The translations under genes and the position numbers were made by a program. Below the pieces are notes generated by a model. That model ran no database searches. It worked only from the letters and a program-made list of their open reading frames with translations, and was not told where the DNA came from. Below, one piece after another: positions 28,053-37,829 of a DNA stretch of 42,915 nt. This DNA comes from Aphanomyces cochlioides. Lineage: Eukaryota > Oomycota > Saprolegniomycetes > Saprolegniales > Verrucalvaceae. The number at the start of each line of letters is the position of its first letter. Positions within the stretch are counted from its first letter, which is position 1. The stretch spans positions 1 through 42,915 of the forward strand of contig JAHQRK010000070.1 in NCBI GenBank assembly GCA_019828595.1, read 5' to 3'.

Positions 28053-28567
28053 GAGCTATTTCTACAGATAAGACCATTCACCCATTACATTGCTTAAGAA
28101 ACGACTTCCCATCATGTGGTGGGTTTGATGGGTATTTTGGTTGTATGGATGGATAGCTTTCCAATCTGAATGATGGGATTGCTTCAGGATTTCTCTGACG
28201 ACACTTAAGACCACAGCAACGACAAGCATTACACCACGCGAGAGACGTCAGACATTCGCCCAGAAAATTGCGCTCACCGTCCGGCGCAGCGGAGGTCGAG
28301 TGTAAAATGACTCGGAGGTACGAGCCCCAAACGTGCACCAAAAAGGGATTTCTGTATTTATCTCACGTCGGGAAGGCGGCAAGTAGGCCGTTAGGCCGTG
28401 CCGCCACCCAGACGAGCCTTTTCGTCAACTGTGGGGCAATTCTATCAGTCAGATTGGAAAGCAATCTATCCAAACAGCCAAACATACCTGTCAATTACCC
28501 ACACATGGTGGGTAGTCTTTTCTTAAGTAATGTAATGGGTGAATGGTCTTATCTGTAGAAATAGCTC
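28053..28567. mobile_element. MULE-type MITE with long terminal inverted repeats
   Basis: A 515-bp element. The ends GAGCTATTTCTACAGATAAG... are inverted copies of each other, with similarity extending for over 100 bp inward (imperfect beyond the first ~45 bp). It is flanked by a 9-bp direct repeat CCTCATGGC (28044-28052 and 28568-28576). Long inverted ends plus a 9-bp duplication are the signature of Mutator-like elements. No transposase frame. It sits inside the Gypsy-1 pol. Confidence 0.85.
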
Positions 28568-28576
28568 CCTCATGGC

Positions 28577-28594
28577 TCTGCTTGATGTGGCCAG
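28577..28594 (+). pseudogene. Gypsy-1 relic, last visible piece
   Basis: Eighteen bases that continue the Gypsy-1 frame after the MITE (...HPLM|ALLDVA) and stop where the Gypsy-3 LTR begins. I could not find the next part of Gypsy-1 beyond Gypsy-3. Confidence 0.6.
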
Positions 28595-28775
28595 TGACAA
28601 AGCGTGTGTCAATGAATATTCAAATAACCGCCGAAAACTTCCTGAAGGTATGAAGTTAGTGAGCCCCTAGTCAACGCACGCAATCCACAAACAAAGGTTG
28701 TCGGCAGTATCAATCAAAAGTCCAGTGTGTTGTTCTGTCGCCCGAGAACTGTACTTGAACACTTCAAGTATGATG
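28595..28775 (-). repeat. Gypsy-3 3' LTR (shared segment)
   Basis: Starts TGACAAAGCGTGTG and ends CAAGTATGATG, matching 35776-35956. On the minus strand GTGAAGATGAG lies just before it, a plausible polypurine tract. Confidence 0.78.
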
Positions 28776-29001
28776 CTCATCTTCACGTTTTGTAATTCTT
28801 CAAGTTGGGCGTCGATGATTTTAGTTCTCCAAGGCTTTCGATTTCTTTCACAAACAAATGTAATTCATCCAATTCATATACAATCCATATGAGTTCCTGG
28901 TTGTCGAACGCTTACCGACTTGCCAAAGAGCTCCCGTCACAAATCAACCATTTTTCAACCGTTTGCCATAATATTCCATGTTTGACCCAGCTCCCACCAA
29001 G

Positions 29002-30318
29002 TTAGACAACTCTCTCTTCTCGAATAATTCCTCTCCACCCAGGCAAGTCGACCAAATCTCCGGCATTTGCATCGTCAGTCTCGCCCGCTGCCTCGCGGTT
29101 GTTTGTATTTTCGTTGGGTTTTGCATCGTCAGGGCGAGGCATTAATTCATTATCCAACATTGCTTCCAAACGGTCCAACTTTAGTCTCTTCATTTCAAAG
29201 TTTGCTAGTAATTCGCTAGGTTGCAATAGGACCTCTGATTCCCAATGCCATTCCTCCTGGTCCTCAGTTTGGACTTTAAACTCTTTGTAGCCTTGCGAAT
29301 ATCTTACAGCACTCACAGCCGTAGCAATCTGCAGGCCGTTACTTCTCGCAGCTTCGTTATTCTCAAAAGACTCTGTTGGCAGCAGCTCTTCGTTGAAATC
29401 TACCGGCGGTACACCTTCTATTCTTTGGACGGGGCGAACCAAATAGTTTCGACGCGGTTTAAGACGAGAGTCATGAATAACTGTATGAAATCTGTAGTTT
29501 GCACGATCACTGAGTCCTCTTAACTCGACTTCACTTGAATAATCGGTAGGTTTTCCAATTACACGGAACGGTCCATGCCATTTATGGGCCAATTTTGCTG
29601 TCACACCCGGCTTAACTTGATCTATATAGACCCAAACAGCATCGCCAACTTTGATCCGGTTATCAACATTGGTCGGTAGTTGCGCGTTATGTTCACTTGC
29701 CCTCTTCTGAACAGCGTCCTTAATCAATTTCTTTACTATCGTCACACAATTCAAGTGTTGTCTTTGTATTTGTAGTCGCCAACGTAGTGCCTCTTGTTCT
29801 AGTCCACCCTGTCTTGTTGGAGTTAAGCCCGCCATCAAAGTGTCAAACGGATCCCATCCATGTATTAAATAAAATGGTGTTTCCTTTCGAGTCACTGACA
29901 ACGACGTATTTAGTGCAAAGGTGAGACGCTCAGCCCAGTCATCCCAATCCCTTTGGTTTGGATCTAGGATATACTTTTTGGTTGCTCGTATAACTGTTTG
30001 AATGGTTCGCTCGGCGGTACCATTTGCTTGAGGTCTGTACGAGAAAGTTGGCAATTGATTTTGACCCAACATGGACGCGAAATGTTTAAATATTTGACTC
30101 ATGAATGCGGGGTCGCGGTCATGTCTTAAATGCCTACATGCTCCAAATTGTCGGAACACAACTTCTTCAAAGGCTCGAGCTACAGTGTGAGCTTGACGAT
30201 TTGGGACTGCTTTGACCATTGTCCACGAGGTGAAGATGTCGACAAATACAATCAATTGCATGTTACATCTGTGTGACAGCGGTAGATCAGTGGCGATATC
30301 AAAACAGACTATATCCAT
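29002..30318 (-). CDS. Gypsy-3 integrase core and C-terminal domain
   Basis: Minus strand, in frame with the upstream pol apart from one stop (30412-30414). The catalytic D, D, E appear as DIVCFDIATDLPL, RHDRDPAFMSQIF and GTAERTIQTVIRATKK. The C-terminal part VGDAVWVYIDQVKPG...HKWHGPFRVIGK is the SH3-like integrase end. An acidic tail follows, ending GIIREERVV; no chromodomain is seen. Integrase joins element cDNA to host DNA. The stop upstream separates it from its zinc finger, so this copy would not make the whole enzyme unless the stop is read through or the sequence is wrong. Confidence 0.88.
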   Translation of the reverse strand: MDIVCFDIATDLPLSHRCNMQLIVFVDIFTSWTMVKAVPNRQAHTVARAFEEVVFRQFGACRHLRHDRDPAFMSQIFKHFASMLGQNQLPTFSYRPQANGTAERTIQTVIRATKKYILDPNQRDWDDWAERLTFALNTSLSVTRKETPFYLIHGWDPFDTLMAGLTPTRQGGLEQEALRWRLQIQRQHLNCVTIVKKLIKDAVQKRASEHNAQLPTNVDNRIKVGDAVWVYIDQVKPGVTAKLAHKWHGPFRVIGKPTDYSSEVELRGLSDRANYRFHTVIHDSRLKPRRNYLVRPVQRIEGVPPVDFNEELLPTESFENNEAARSNGLQIATAVSAVRYSQGYKEFKVQTEDQEEWHWESEVLLQPSELLANFEMKRLKLDRLEAMLDNELMPRPDDAKPNENTNNREAAGETDDANAGDLVDLPGWRGIIREERVV

Positions 30319-30411
30319 AGATCGCTGGGGTACAAGGTTTCCCGGACTTAATGCTTGATATGCTGGAGCGGGACCGGCAGAGTTGCATGTTGGGCAGCTT
30401 TCAACATACTC

Positions 30412-31725
30412 CTAAATGTCGCCATACATTCGATCCCAAAAATAGTTGAGTCGAACTTTCTCATAAGTCCTGGAAAATCCAAAATGCCCTCCTTGAATAT
30501 CGTCATGACATACTTTTAAGACAGCGGGTACTAAACCCATAGGAACAACGATCAGCCATTGAAGACGCTTCTCGTTAGTCCGCTTCTTACTCCACGGAAT
30601 TCTGTATAAGACATCATGATCACCTATCTCAAATAGGTTGGCATATTTGCCTATCTCAGCGGTCTGAGCTCTGGAGAGTGATGAGTAGTCTCCCTTCAAG
30701 AATTTCTTTACGTTATTCCATTTTACTTCACCATCTTGGGCTCGGCCAATTAATTCTAGTCTTAACTCGTTGGGTTCTCTTGATCGTTGAGCCACCCAAA
30801 TGGTTTCTCTGACGCCTTTGAACGACTCCAAACTTGCGTGGGATTCACGTTTACTATGATGATTATTCACGGCACTGTCTGTTAAAGTGACGTGTTCATC
30901 ATCAATACATTCAAGTATTTCATCCATGACATTTTTGCATACCAATGCGACTTCCCGATGTGACACACCATCAATTCCATGTAGCAAATTAGGCAGGCTA
31001 TTTACAAGCTCGATTTCTCGCAAGACGTAATCTGGGGCTGAAATAGTTGGCCATTTATTCTTTAGGGCTAATCCTGCCACCATATCCGCTGCATCATTCC
31101 ACTTTCGATGAACATGATGGAATTCCACTCCATTGAGACCACTCTTTAATGCTCTAGCTTTAGCTAACATGTCCTGAAGTTTATCTTGTCGGCATTGCAT
31201 CCACCCCAGAATTTGATGGATCACTAGTCGCGAATCGCCAAATACATGTAAATTTTCTAATTTATTCTCCAAGGCATAATTCAAAACAGCCAAACAGCCG
31301 GAGTACTCAGCAAGGTTAACAGTAGAGTCGTGCAGAATTCCACATTCACTCCAAATCACTTTCCAATGGGGCAATTCCCAAAGAATAGAGCTGTAGCTAC
31401 CGAGCCTTTCTTTAAATTTGATTGCACCGTCAAACGATGCGACGTACGCATGCTGTGTTCGACTAAACGTTGGAAGATGGTACAAATCGTGAGGTAATGC
31501 TTTGGCTTTAAGTGGTCTATATAGTTCCACTTCGTCAACGTATGTCGACGACGGTGGGTGTAATCTCGTCGTTAGGACAGCTGACATGCACCATCGGCTA
31601 TCAAGCTTGTCCAAATGAATGACAGTGATGTCCCATGGAGATAATATTGCCGCCCAAGGCAAATGATCAATTCTCCCAGCTTTATCCTTCAAGAGCCACT
31701 TCATAACATCATAATTAGAGTACAC
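30412..31725 (-). CDS. Gypsy-3 additional RNase H domain and integrase zinc finger
   Basis: After the end of the native RNase H (SNYDVMKWLLKDKAGRIDHL) a second RNase H fold follows. Its acidic residues appear in the expected order: ASFDGAIKF, TVNLAEYSGCLAVL, LHVFGDSRLVIHQI and RKWNDAADMVAGLAL (D-E-D-D). Ty3/gypsy lineages of plants and oomycetes are known to carry such an archaeal-type RNase H in addition to their own. The segment ends with the HHCC finger (CHDDIQGGHFGFSRTYEKV...), whose last two Cys (CPTC) lie beyond a stop at 30412-30414. A stop codon at 31735-31737 separates it from the RT part. Same frame throughout. Confidence 0.8.
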   Translation of the reverse strand: MYSNYDVMKWLLKDKAGRIDHLPWAAILSPWDITVIHLDKLDSRWCMSAVLTTRLHPPSSTYVDEVELYRPLKAKALPHDLYHLPTFSRTQHAYVASFDGAIKFKERLGSYSSILWELPHWKVIWSECGILHDSTVNLAEYSGCLAVLNYALENKLENLHVFGDSRLVIHQILGWMQCRQDKLQDMLAKARALKSGLNGVEFHHVHRKWNDAADMVAGLALKNKWPTISAPDYVLREIELVNSLPNLLHGIDGVSHREVALVCKNVMDEILECIDDEHVTLTDSAVNNHHSKRESHASLESFKGVRETIWVAQRSREPNELRLELIGRAQDGEVKWNNVKKFLKGDYSSLSRAQTAEIGKYANLFEIGDHDVLYRIPWSKKRTNEKRLQWLIVVPMGLVPAVLKVCHDDIQGGHFGFSRTYEKVRLNYFWDRMYGDI

Positions 31726-31734
31726 GATAAGGCG

Positions 31735-33242
31735 TTAGTTTCTCAATTCATAATAACATACTTTCACCACTCGCAATAAAGCAATTATCTCTTTGGCCCA
31801 TTTTTCGTATCTCTGCTCGGCCCCTTTCAGGACTCTACCACAAAATCTAATGGGATGCAAAATTTCTCCATACTCCTGACAAATCGTAGCAGAAACAGCC
31901 CAGTCGGTTATGTACAGGAGAATGTGGAATGGTAATTCAGGGTTGGCATGCCGTAAGATTGGAGTAGACGCATATGATGATTTAAGTGTGTTAAATGCGG
32001 CTCTAGCCCCACTTGATATTTTGCCCTTGCGTTGCTGTTCGTCTGACAATTCATATAGACAACCCGACAATATCGAATAATTCTCGATGAATCGAGAATA
32101 AAAATTTAAGGAGCCAAGAAACGATTGCATTTCACGTAGAGTCTGAGGAAATGGTAATGCCAATACTTGCGCCATGTTTCTTGATTTCACTTCAATTCCG
32201 TCCCTTGAAATCGCATGACCAATGAAATCAACTACACTCTTTCCAAATTTACTCTTCAATGCGCTTATACTAATGTTGAAGTATGTTAGCCTTGTCAAAA
32301 TTCGATCAGTTAATTCAACTAATTGATCCCAAGACGGAGCTCCATCACTAATGTCATCAACAAAAGAAACTCGATTTGCCGGTAGGGGCATTGAATTTTC
32401 ATCTCGGGAATATCCATATTCAAACATATCAAAAGGGTCATCATTTGATCCACCATCACAACCTGGGGGTAAATCGACGAAACCATATAACGCAATTGTT
32501 ATCATTCTTTGGTATATCATTGGGGCATTTTTCAGTCCTTGTCCCACCCTTGTCCATTCAAAATGACCCAATGGACAAATGAATGCACTGATTTCTCTGG
32601 CTCGCTTTGTAGTCCTAACCACCCAGAAGCCACTAGCGTTGTCGAGAGACAATAACCATTGGACCGCATAGAACCCAGACAGCAAAGAGTCTAATGTTGG
32701 CATTGGTGATAACATTAAAGGTTGCAACGAATATATGCTACGATAATCAATACAGAGCCGGATATCTTTTCCTCCCTTTTTCAGAACGATAACAATTGGT
32801 GATGCCCAGCTCGACTTAGAGAATTTGATAAGTCCAAAATTCAAGAGCCCTTTTAAGAGTTGAAACAATTTTGTCATATGTTCTAGCCGAACTCTTCGTG
32901 CTCTGTGTGATATTGGCTTCGCATCTCCCACATCAATATCACACACTGCCCCTCTAGCAGGAGGGGTAATCCATTCCCTGATTGAATGAAGTACTCCTTG
33001 AATTTGGATAAAACTTCTCTCATCTTCATCTTTTCGCTCTCTGATTGATGCAATTCTCCAACATCTATTTGTGAGACATCAAACGGTTCGAGTTTGGGAA
33101 TTTCCGGTATGTACGCCAGTTGGCTCTCCATTTCCTCTAGGGACATATCAATTCCCTCCCTCACAACCAGTTCCGGTTCCATCGCCGACTGGTCTATTTT
33201 AGGTGGTTCGTGGAGATGAAATATCGTGGGTTGACCATCCAT
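31735..33242 (-). pseudogene. Gypsy-3 reverse transcriptase and native RNase H (frameshifted)
   Basis: The upstream part (33242-32883) covers a linker with EPFDVSQIDVGELHQ and SKFKEYFIQSGNGLP. One base is then missing in a C-run near 32,960. The main frame continues with SSWASPIVIVLKKGGKDIRL (RT), CIDYRSIY, LSLDNASGFWVV, ICPLGHFEWTRVGQGLKNAP and catalytic VSFVDDIS (about 32,360). Then DFIGHAISRDGIEVKS, the connection FLGSLNFYSRFIENYSIL, and an RNase H start (PFHILLYITDWAVSATICQE). A long insertion lies before FVDD (about 32,385-32,480). The frame ends at a TAA (31735-31737). Confidence 0.86.
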
Positions 33243-33271
33243 TGAAATATTGGGTATACTTTTTGTCGGTT

Positions 33272-34712
33272 TTACGTCATTTGTCTCAAGCTTATTGACC
33301 CTTTAATTCCATTTTTCGTTAGTAACGCTGTAGGCTTGACATATTGATGCTTCTTAGTCAGCCTCCCTTCATATTGCTTGGCGTTATCGACTTCTCTTTG
33401 TCGACGACTAAAACCTTCTGAAGTGGTTCCTTCGTATAACTCTGAAAGCCATTCTTTATACCGTAAGCTTGTGATGCGAATCATTTTATTCACTGGCGGT
33501 CTATATCCTTTCTTTGATACAGCACCAATAACAGTATTCTCGGATAGGGCAACCAACCTTTTTCCGATATTTGTAATAATATACATCTCAGGTCGCCCTT
33601 GTTTGTCTAGCTGAACAGTAGCTATCCATTTAATTCCCCTGTGTACCCAATATTCTTCATAATTTCCGTTCTTTGCATTCAAGGGAATATTTACTCTCAC
33701 TTTCTCACCAGGTTGAAGATACAATCCTTTTGTAGTCTTCACTAGCACTGCACAATCTCGACGATAAATGATAGACTGTCTAGTCAAAGGGATCCACTCA
33801 TCATCTGGCAGCCCCAATTCACGTCGTGACGTGTCAATTATAATGCCAGCTTTACTGAGAAAATCCATTCCTAAAATAATGTCGAAATGCACATCTCCAA
33901 AATTGCACACTGACAAAACAAATCGGTAAACCAATGCAGCACCTATCGATAATTTTATTGATGTAATCCCCATGACAGCTGCTGAGCCATTTCCGAAGCC
34001 TCCAATTTCGGAATTGTCAATTTGTGTAATTGGAAGATTTAATTTAGTAGCTAAGCGCTCATGTATAACACTTGTATTGGCCCCGTGTCAGCTAGTGCAA
34101 TGGCAGGTTTGTTCATGATGGCTACCTGCACAAACGCCTGGCAATCCGGTGCATAATCAATTTCACTTGTCCTCCAAAATCCCAATCTCTCCCCGTCAAT
34201 TAAATCGTAAGCATTTGATATCGTTGCGCAATTATCCATGTCAGCTTTAGAAATAACAGACGCAGTTTTGTTTGAGATGTCCCATATCACAAACGGTTTT
34301 GTCTGAGCGACCCCATTCATCATTTGATTGCTGTCGCACAGAATATCAATTTTGTGCTCTTTTGCCTTTGCAGGCTTCGAACACGATTCCTGTTTCTTGC
34401 AAGTATTTTCAACAATTTCCATTCCATTTCCACAATATTCCTTTTCCACAACTTTCTTCCTTTCATGTCCGACGCAACGGGATTCATTTGAAGTCCCTGG
34501 ACCTAGAAGTTTAAACAATCCATAAATCCCTCTAAATTGGGATCATCCAATGAATCAAGATACGACCGCAACTCAACAAATTTTACTTCTCGGGGGCAAA
34601 TGGTTGATTTTGGATGAGGAGGAAATCTTTCAGTTCTGCACAAATTGCAACCTTCAAAGCAAGTAATATCTGCGTGCCCTTTACGGTTGCAAATGGTGCA
34701 AATTCGATTCAC
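33272..34712 (-). pseudogene. Gypsy-3 Cys/His motif and protease region (broken)
   Basis: Begins just past a TGA (34719-34721) that splits a Cys/His cluster (CRDCDKKH before it, CTICNRKGHADITC after it). A frame change near 34,515 leads into a Lys/Cys-rich linker and the retropepsin site AIALADTG (about 34,083-34,104). A base missing from a G-run directly after DTG shifts the frame. The protease continues as FGDVHFDIILGMDFLSKAGI (about 33,875-33,910), followed by a linker ending RQMT. The protease cuts the polyprotein. Three separate lesions here make it inactive as read. Confidence 0.75.
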
Positions 34713-34718
34713 ATGGCA

Positions 34719-35746
34719 TCACCCATCTATCATAAAATGCTTCTTGTCACAGTCACGGCAATATCCATAATTAGATTCCATTCCTCTATTTCCCAATGCA
34801 TAAATGTCTCTTTTGAAAGAATTCACCACGTCAACAGAGAGATCTTCCTCATTAAACATAACATTTTTTCGTGACGGTGGTATAGGTTGAGATGGCTTTT
34901 GATTTCGATTTTGCTCGTCTAGCTCTTTAATTGCTGATATATAACGATTTAATTCATCCAACGAGGTAAATCGACCAAGAACTATGTTTTCAGTAATTCT
35001 TTTCTCCTGTAGTGAATAATCAAATTGTGATATGTGCTCGCGTGTTGCAATAGAGTCATTCATCTTAATCTTTGCACGACGGGCTGCATTGTTAAATCGG
35101 AAAAAATATGTCCTTAAACCTTCACCAGGTTTTTGCTTCATTCCATAATAAAGAGCAGTGGGTGATATGTTTGAATAAACATACTCTTTTCTAAATGCGG
35201 CCCCCAATGTCTTCCACCGAGCGCTCACATTGCTTGATAAATCTTTGAACCATTCCAAAACATCGGGAGAAATATACATTTGAAAACGATGAATTGTTTC
35301 ATCATTAGACCATTTGCATGAGATGGCAGTATTTTCAAAATTCCGTATCCAACTTGAGGCTCCCTCACGGCCTTCGGCACCCGTAAATGATGGAATCGTA
35401 GGAATTTGAACAAAATGCAAGGCTCTATTTTCTTCGTCTGTTCGGACCGACGACGTTTCATCGTTGTCGTACGTTTCAGTTAGGGATCGATCAGCGAGCC
35501 TTTGCGTTATTGCTGCAATTGCATGACCTTGACGCTCAATATGTTATTTTGCTGGGTTAACATTGATGCAATATAGTTTTGCAACGCAGCAATATCATTC
35601 ACTTGCACTGAGCTAACGATTTGAGGTTGGAGTCATTGTTGGTATCATGCACTTGGATCATTCACATGAGAGTTAGGATCATTCCCATCATTATTCGGAG
35701 TTGTAACGGCTGAATCAGCCAAACTTCGTTGTGGGGACGTACTCAT
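34719..35746 (-). pseudogene. Gypsy-3 gag
   Basis: ATG at 35746 (MSTSPQRSLADSAVTTPNND) follows the primer site within a few bases. The frame breaks after VNDPSA near 35,655 and is readable in pieces (SVQVNDIAALQNYIASML, DRSLTETYDNDETSS). From 35,420 it is open through a capsid-type domain: FTGAEGREGASSWIRNFE, MYISPDVLEWFKDL, FRKEYVYSNISPTALYYGM and EGLRTYFFRFNNAAR. It then enters the Cys/His region and ends at a TGA (34719-34721). Retrotransposon gag forms the particle and binds the RNA. Broken copy. Confidence 0.78.
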
Positions 35747-35753
35747 AGTTTCT

Positions 35754-35773
35754 CGTCCCGGTTCGTGGCACCA
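35754..35773 (-). other. Gypsy-3 primer-binding site
   Basis: On the minus strand, two bases after the LTR end (...TTTGTCA), TGGTGCCACGAACCGGGACG begins. It is the complement of a tRNA 3' end with CCA and a GGTTCG T-arm. The tRNA identity is not assigned. Confidence 0.72.
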
Positions 35774-35775
35774 AT

Positions 35776-35956
35776 TGACAAAGCGTGTGTCAATGAATAT
35801 TCAAATAACCGCCGAAAACTTCCTGAAGGTATGAATTTAGTGAGCCCCTAGTCAACGCACGCAATCCACAAACAAAGGTTGTCGGCAGTATCAATCAAAA
35901 GTCCAGTGTGTTGTTCTGTCGCCCGAGAACTGTACTTGAACACTTCAAGTATGATG
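35776..35956 (-). repeat. Gypsy-3 5' LTR (shared segment)
   Basis: Matches 28595-28775 except GAATTTAGTG/GAAGTTAGTG. Sequence to the right (35957 onward) is not found next to the left LTR. Confidence 0.78.
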
Positions 35957-36443
35957 AGGGCAATTAGGTGTTTCGCTGCTTTTCCCTAGACTGCAGCAAC
36001 TGTTCGTCTTCTTGGCTGGAAGACGTGTTCTTAGCGTAGCTTAACAAAACTTAATTTCGCTCACCTACACGACCGAAAGACTCGTTTCTGAGGCTTTCCA
36101 AACACACACGGCACTTGCGAGCTCTTGTATATCCCTGAGTATACACAAGGAGACGATAGACCTTTCGTCTCTGGCGAACACCAACTTAACAAGCACTTGG
36201 TTAATCCAAAAGTCTCAGCAACATCTCTGTCGACACCTATCAGCTAGCCAGTTCGCCTTTCCTACTCGACGTGTCTTTGTAGATTCTCTAATTTCTAATT
36301 GGTAGAAAGTCTTGGGCTGGGTTCGTCTTGGTGCCCGTCTTTGCTTCAGTCTGGGTGCATTTTTTGGTCACGGAAACAGCGCCGACACCAGCAAGTCAGT
36401 TGACAGTCGCCGTCAAAAGAAGCTTGATCGTGTGTCTTTGTAA
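35957..36443. other. Unassigned segment right of Gypsy-3
   Basis: About 490 bp without a gene. It contains a TATA-like GTATATCCCTGAGTATAC near 36,127 and a hairpin GAGACGA...TCGTCTC near 36,152-36,174. It may be the outer part of a longer Gypsy-3 LTR or host DNA before the polygalacturonase relic. I cannot decide. Confidence 0.35.
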
Positions 36444-37014
36444 GATTTCGACTCGACTTTGACAGGTTTCACGTTGAAGAATTCTCCTTTTCGAACATTC
36501 AACATCCTCAATTCAACCACTCCAAACTTGTGGGTCTCACATTGGACTCAAAAGCTGGAGACAACGTTGCCAAGAACGCGGATGGCTTTGATCTGAGTCG
36601 CAATACTGGCGTCAACATCACCGACGATATCATTTTCAACCAAGACGATTGTCTCGCCATGCAGTCAAGTCCGAATACTTTGTTTGCCAACAATATGTGC
36701 ACGAGTGGTCATGGCGTGGCTCCATTGGAGGCAACGCAGAGGATGCGTCAGATTCAGTTCAAGGTCTGACTGTTCGCAAGAACACGATCATCAACAGCGT
36801 CAACGGATTGCGAATTAAGACCATTATCGGCTTGAAAGGTCTCGTGACTCAAGTCAATGACATCCAAAACACTCTTTCCAACGTCAAGAATGAAATTGTC
36901 TTGCATTCAGACTACAGCAATGCCAAGGGCGGCTACGTGGGAACTGCGACAAGGGATGTGACTATCTCAGATATTACGATCTCTGGCTTTACTGGCACAG
37001 CGACCTATTTGTAG
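36444..37014 (+). pseudogene. GH28 polygalacturonase, 3' part, broken
   Basis: Endopolygalacturonases hydrolyse homogalacturonan in plant cell walls. Readable in order: STLTGFTLKNSPFRTFNI; one base lost near 36,530; GLTLDSKAGDNVAKNADGFD; NQDDCLAMQSS; CTSGHGV; a loss of several bases near 36,717-36,722 that removes part of the SIGS segment; then GGNAEDASDSVQGLTV, NGLRIKTIIG and a C-terminal beta-helix part ending GFTGTATYL. The family's NTD, DD, GHG and RIK motifs are all recognisable (NAD instead of NTD). The N-terminal half is missing and a stop lies just upstream. Dead gene fragment next to a retrotransposon. Confidence 0.85.
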
Positions 37015-37199
37015 GATGTTCTCGTGAATCTTAATGCTGTCTCAAGTCGGGTATTAATGCCCAGGCAACAAACAAAGGCTCATGCCAGGGTGAACCCAAT
37101 AGTGTTGCATGTGCGTAGACTAACCAGCATTTTAAGTGTTCGTTAATACGCTCGTCCTATTGTCGTGAACATTTCTACCTCAGCTGAGGGATGAGCGTG

Positions 37200-37520
37200 T
37201 CAAAAAAGATGAGAATCGACGATCTCTCTTTTGATATTCCCCATGTCTGTTCCAAATAAATCAGTTGAGGAGCAAAGGATGGTAGAAGCGCCGTGACATG
37301 ATAAATTTGCGATTGCTTGATGGAATTCGTGACGGTCGCGGGGATAGCGATGACGCACAAAAAGAATCGAAGGTCCAGACGTTTGGACTTCACAGGAACC
37401 GAATATCCTCGACTTTAGCCAAGGACTCTGCACCAGGATCGGAAGGAGAAGGAGACTAACAACGGTAGTGTAGATTAACCGAGTTAGGAGTAGTCGAGCA
37501 GAATGAGAAGTGAGATACAT
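37200..37520 (-). CDS. Hypothetical protein with hydrophobic N-terminus
   Basis: 106 codons from ATG. The N-terminus has a hydrophobic stretch (IYTTVVSLLLLPILVQ, about residues 16-31), then a soluble part with RHRYPRDRHEFHQ. I do not recognise it. It could be a small membrane or secreted protein, an exon, or a chance frame. No promoter or introns could be assigned. Confidence 0.25.
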   Translation of the reverse strand: MYLTSHSARLLLTRLIYTTVVSLLLLPILVQSPWLKSRIFGSCEVQTSGPSILFVRHRYPRDRHEFHQAIANLSCHGASTILCSSTDLFGTDMGNIKREIVDSHLF

Positions 37521-37806
37521 AGCTATCTAAGAATCTAAACATCTAATATGGAAGGAACTTGAGTTCGAGGACGCTTCGGTCGAATCGAACTAGAATCTTA
37601 GTGGTTTGAAAGGGATCACCAGTGAGGGATGATCCATGAGTTTGACAAGCAACGATCGAGGCTCAACCGTCATAAATTTCACATTTGCGAAGGGTGTCGT
37701 ATTCGATAGAACATACTCGGGGAAAGTAGAGACTCATAGACATGCTTTCGAAGTGCTTTTAACTTGTCAGGAAGAGAGAGCGTGGCAAAGTATTCACCAA
37801 TTTTCA

Positions 37807-37829
37807 CTTCGACCGACCGTCGGTCGAAG
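37807..37829. other. Perfect 23-bp palindrome
   Basis: CTTCGACCGAC-C-GTCGGTCGAAG: two 11-base arms around one base. It could bind a dimeric protein or form a hairpin. No associated gene is clear. Confidence 0.5.

Larger units (their letters stand above)
28595..35956 (-). mobile_element. Gypsy-3: Ty3/gypsy retrotransposon with a second RNase H
   Basis: About 7.36 kb. LTR sequence of 181 bp is shared by 28595-28775 and 35776-35956 (one visible difference). Minus-strand order: primer site, gag with a Cys/His region, protease, RT, RNase H, an additional RNase H domain, integrase. Coding lesions are listed under each part. No matching target duplication flanks the shared LTR segments, so one LTR may be incomplete or the right side rearranged. 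Confidence 0.88.
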
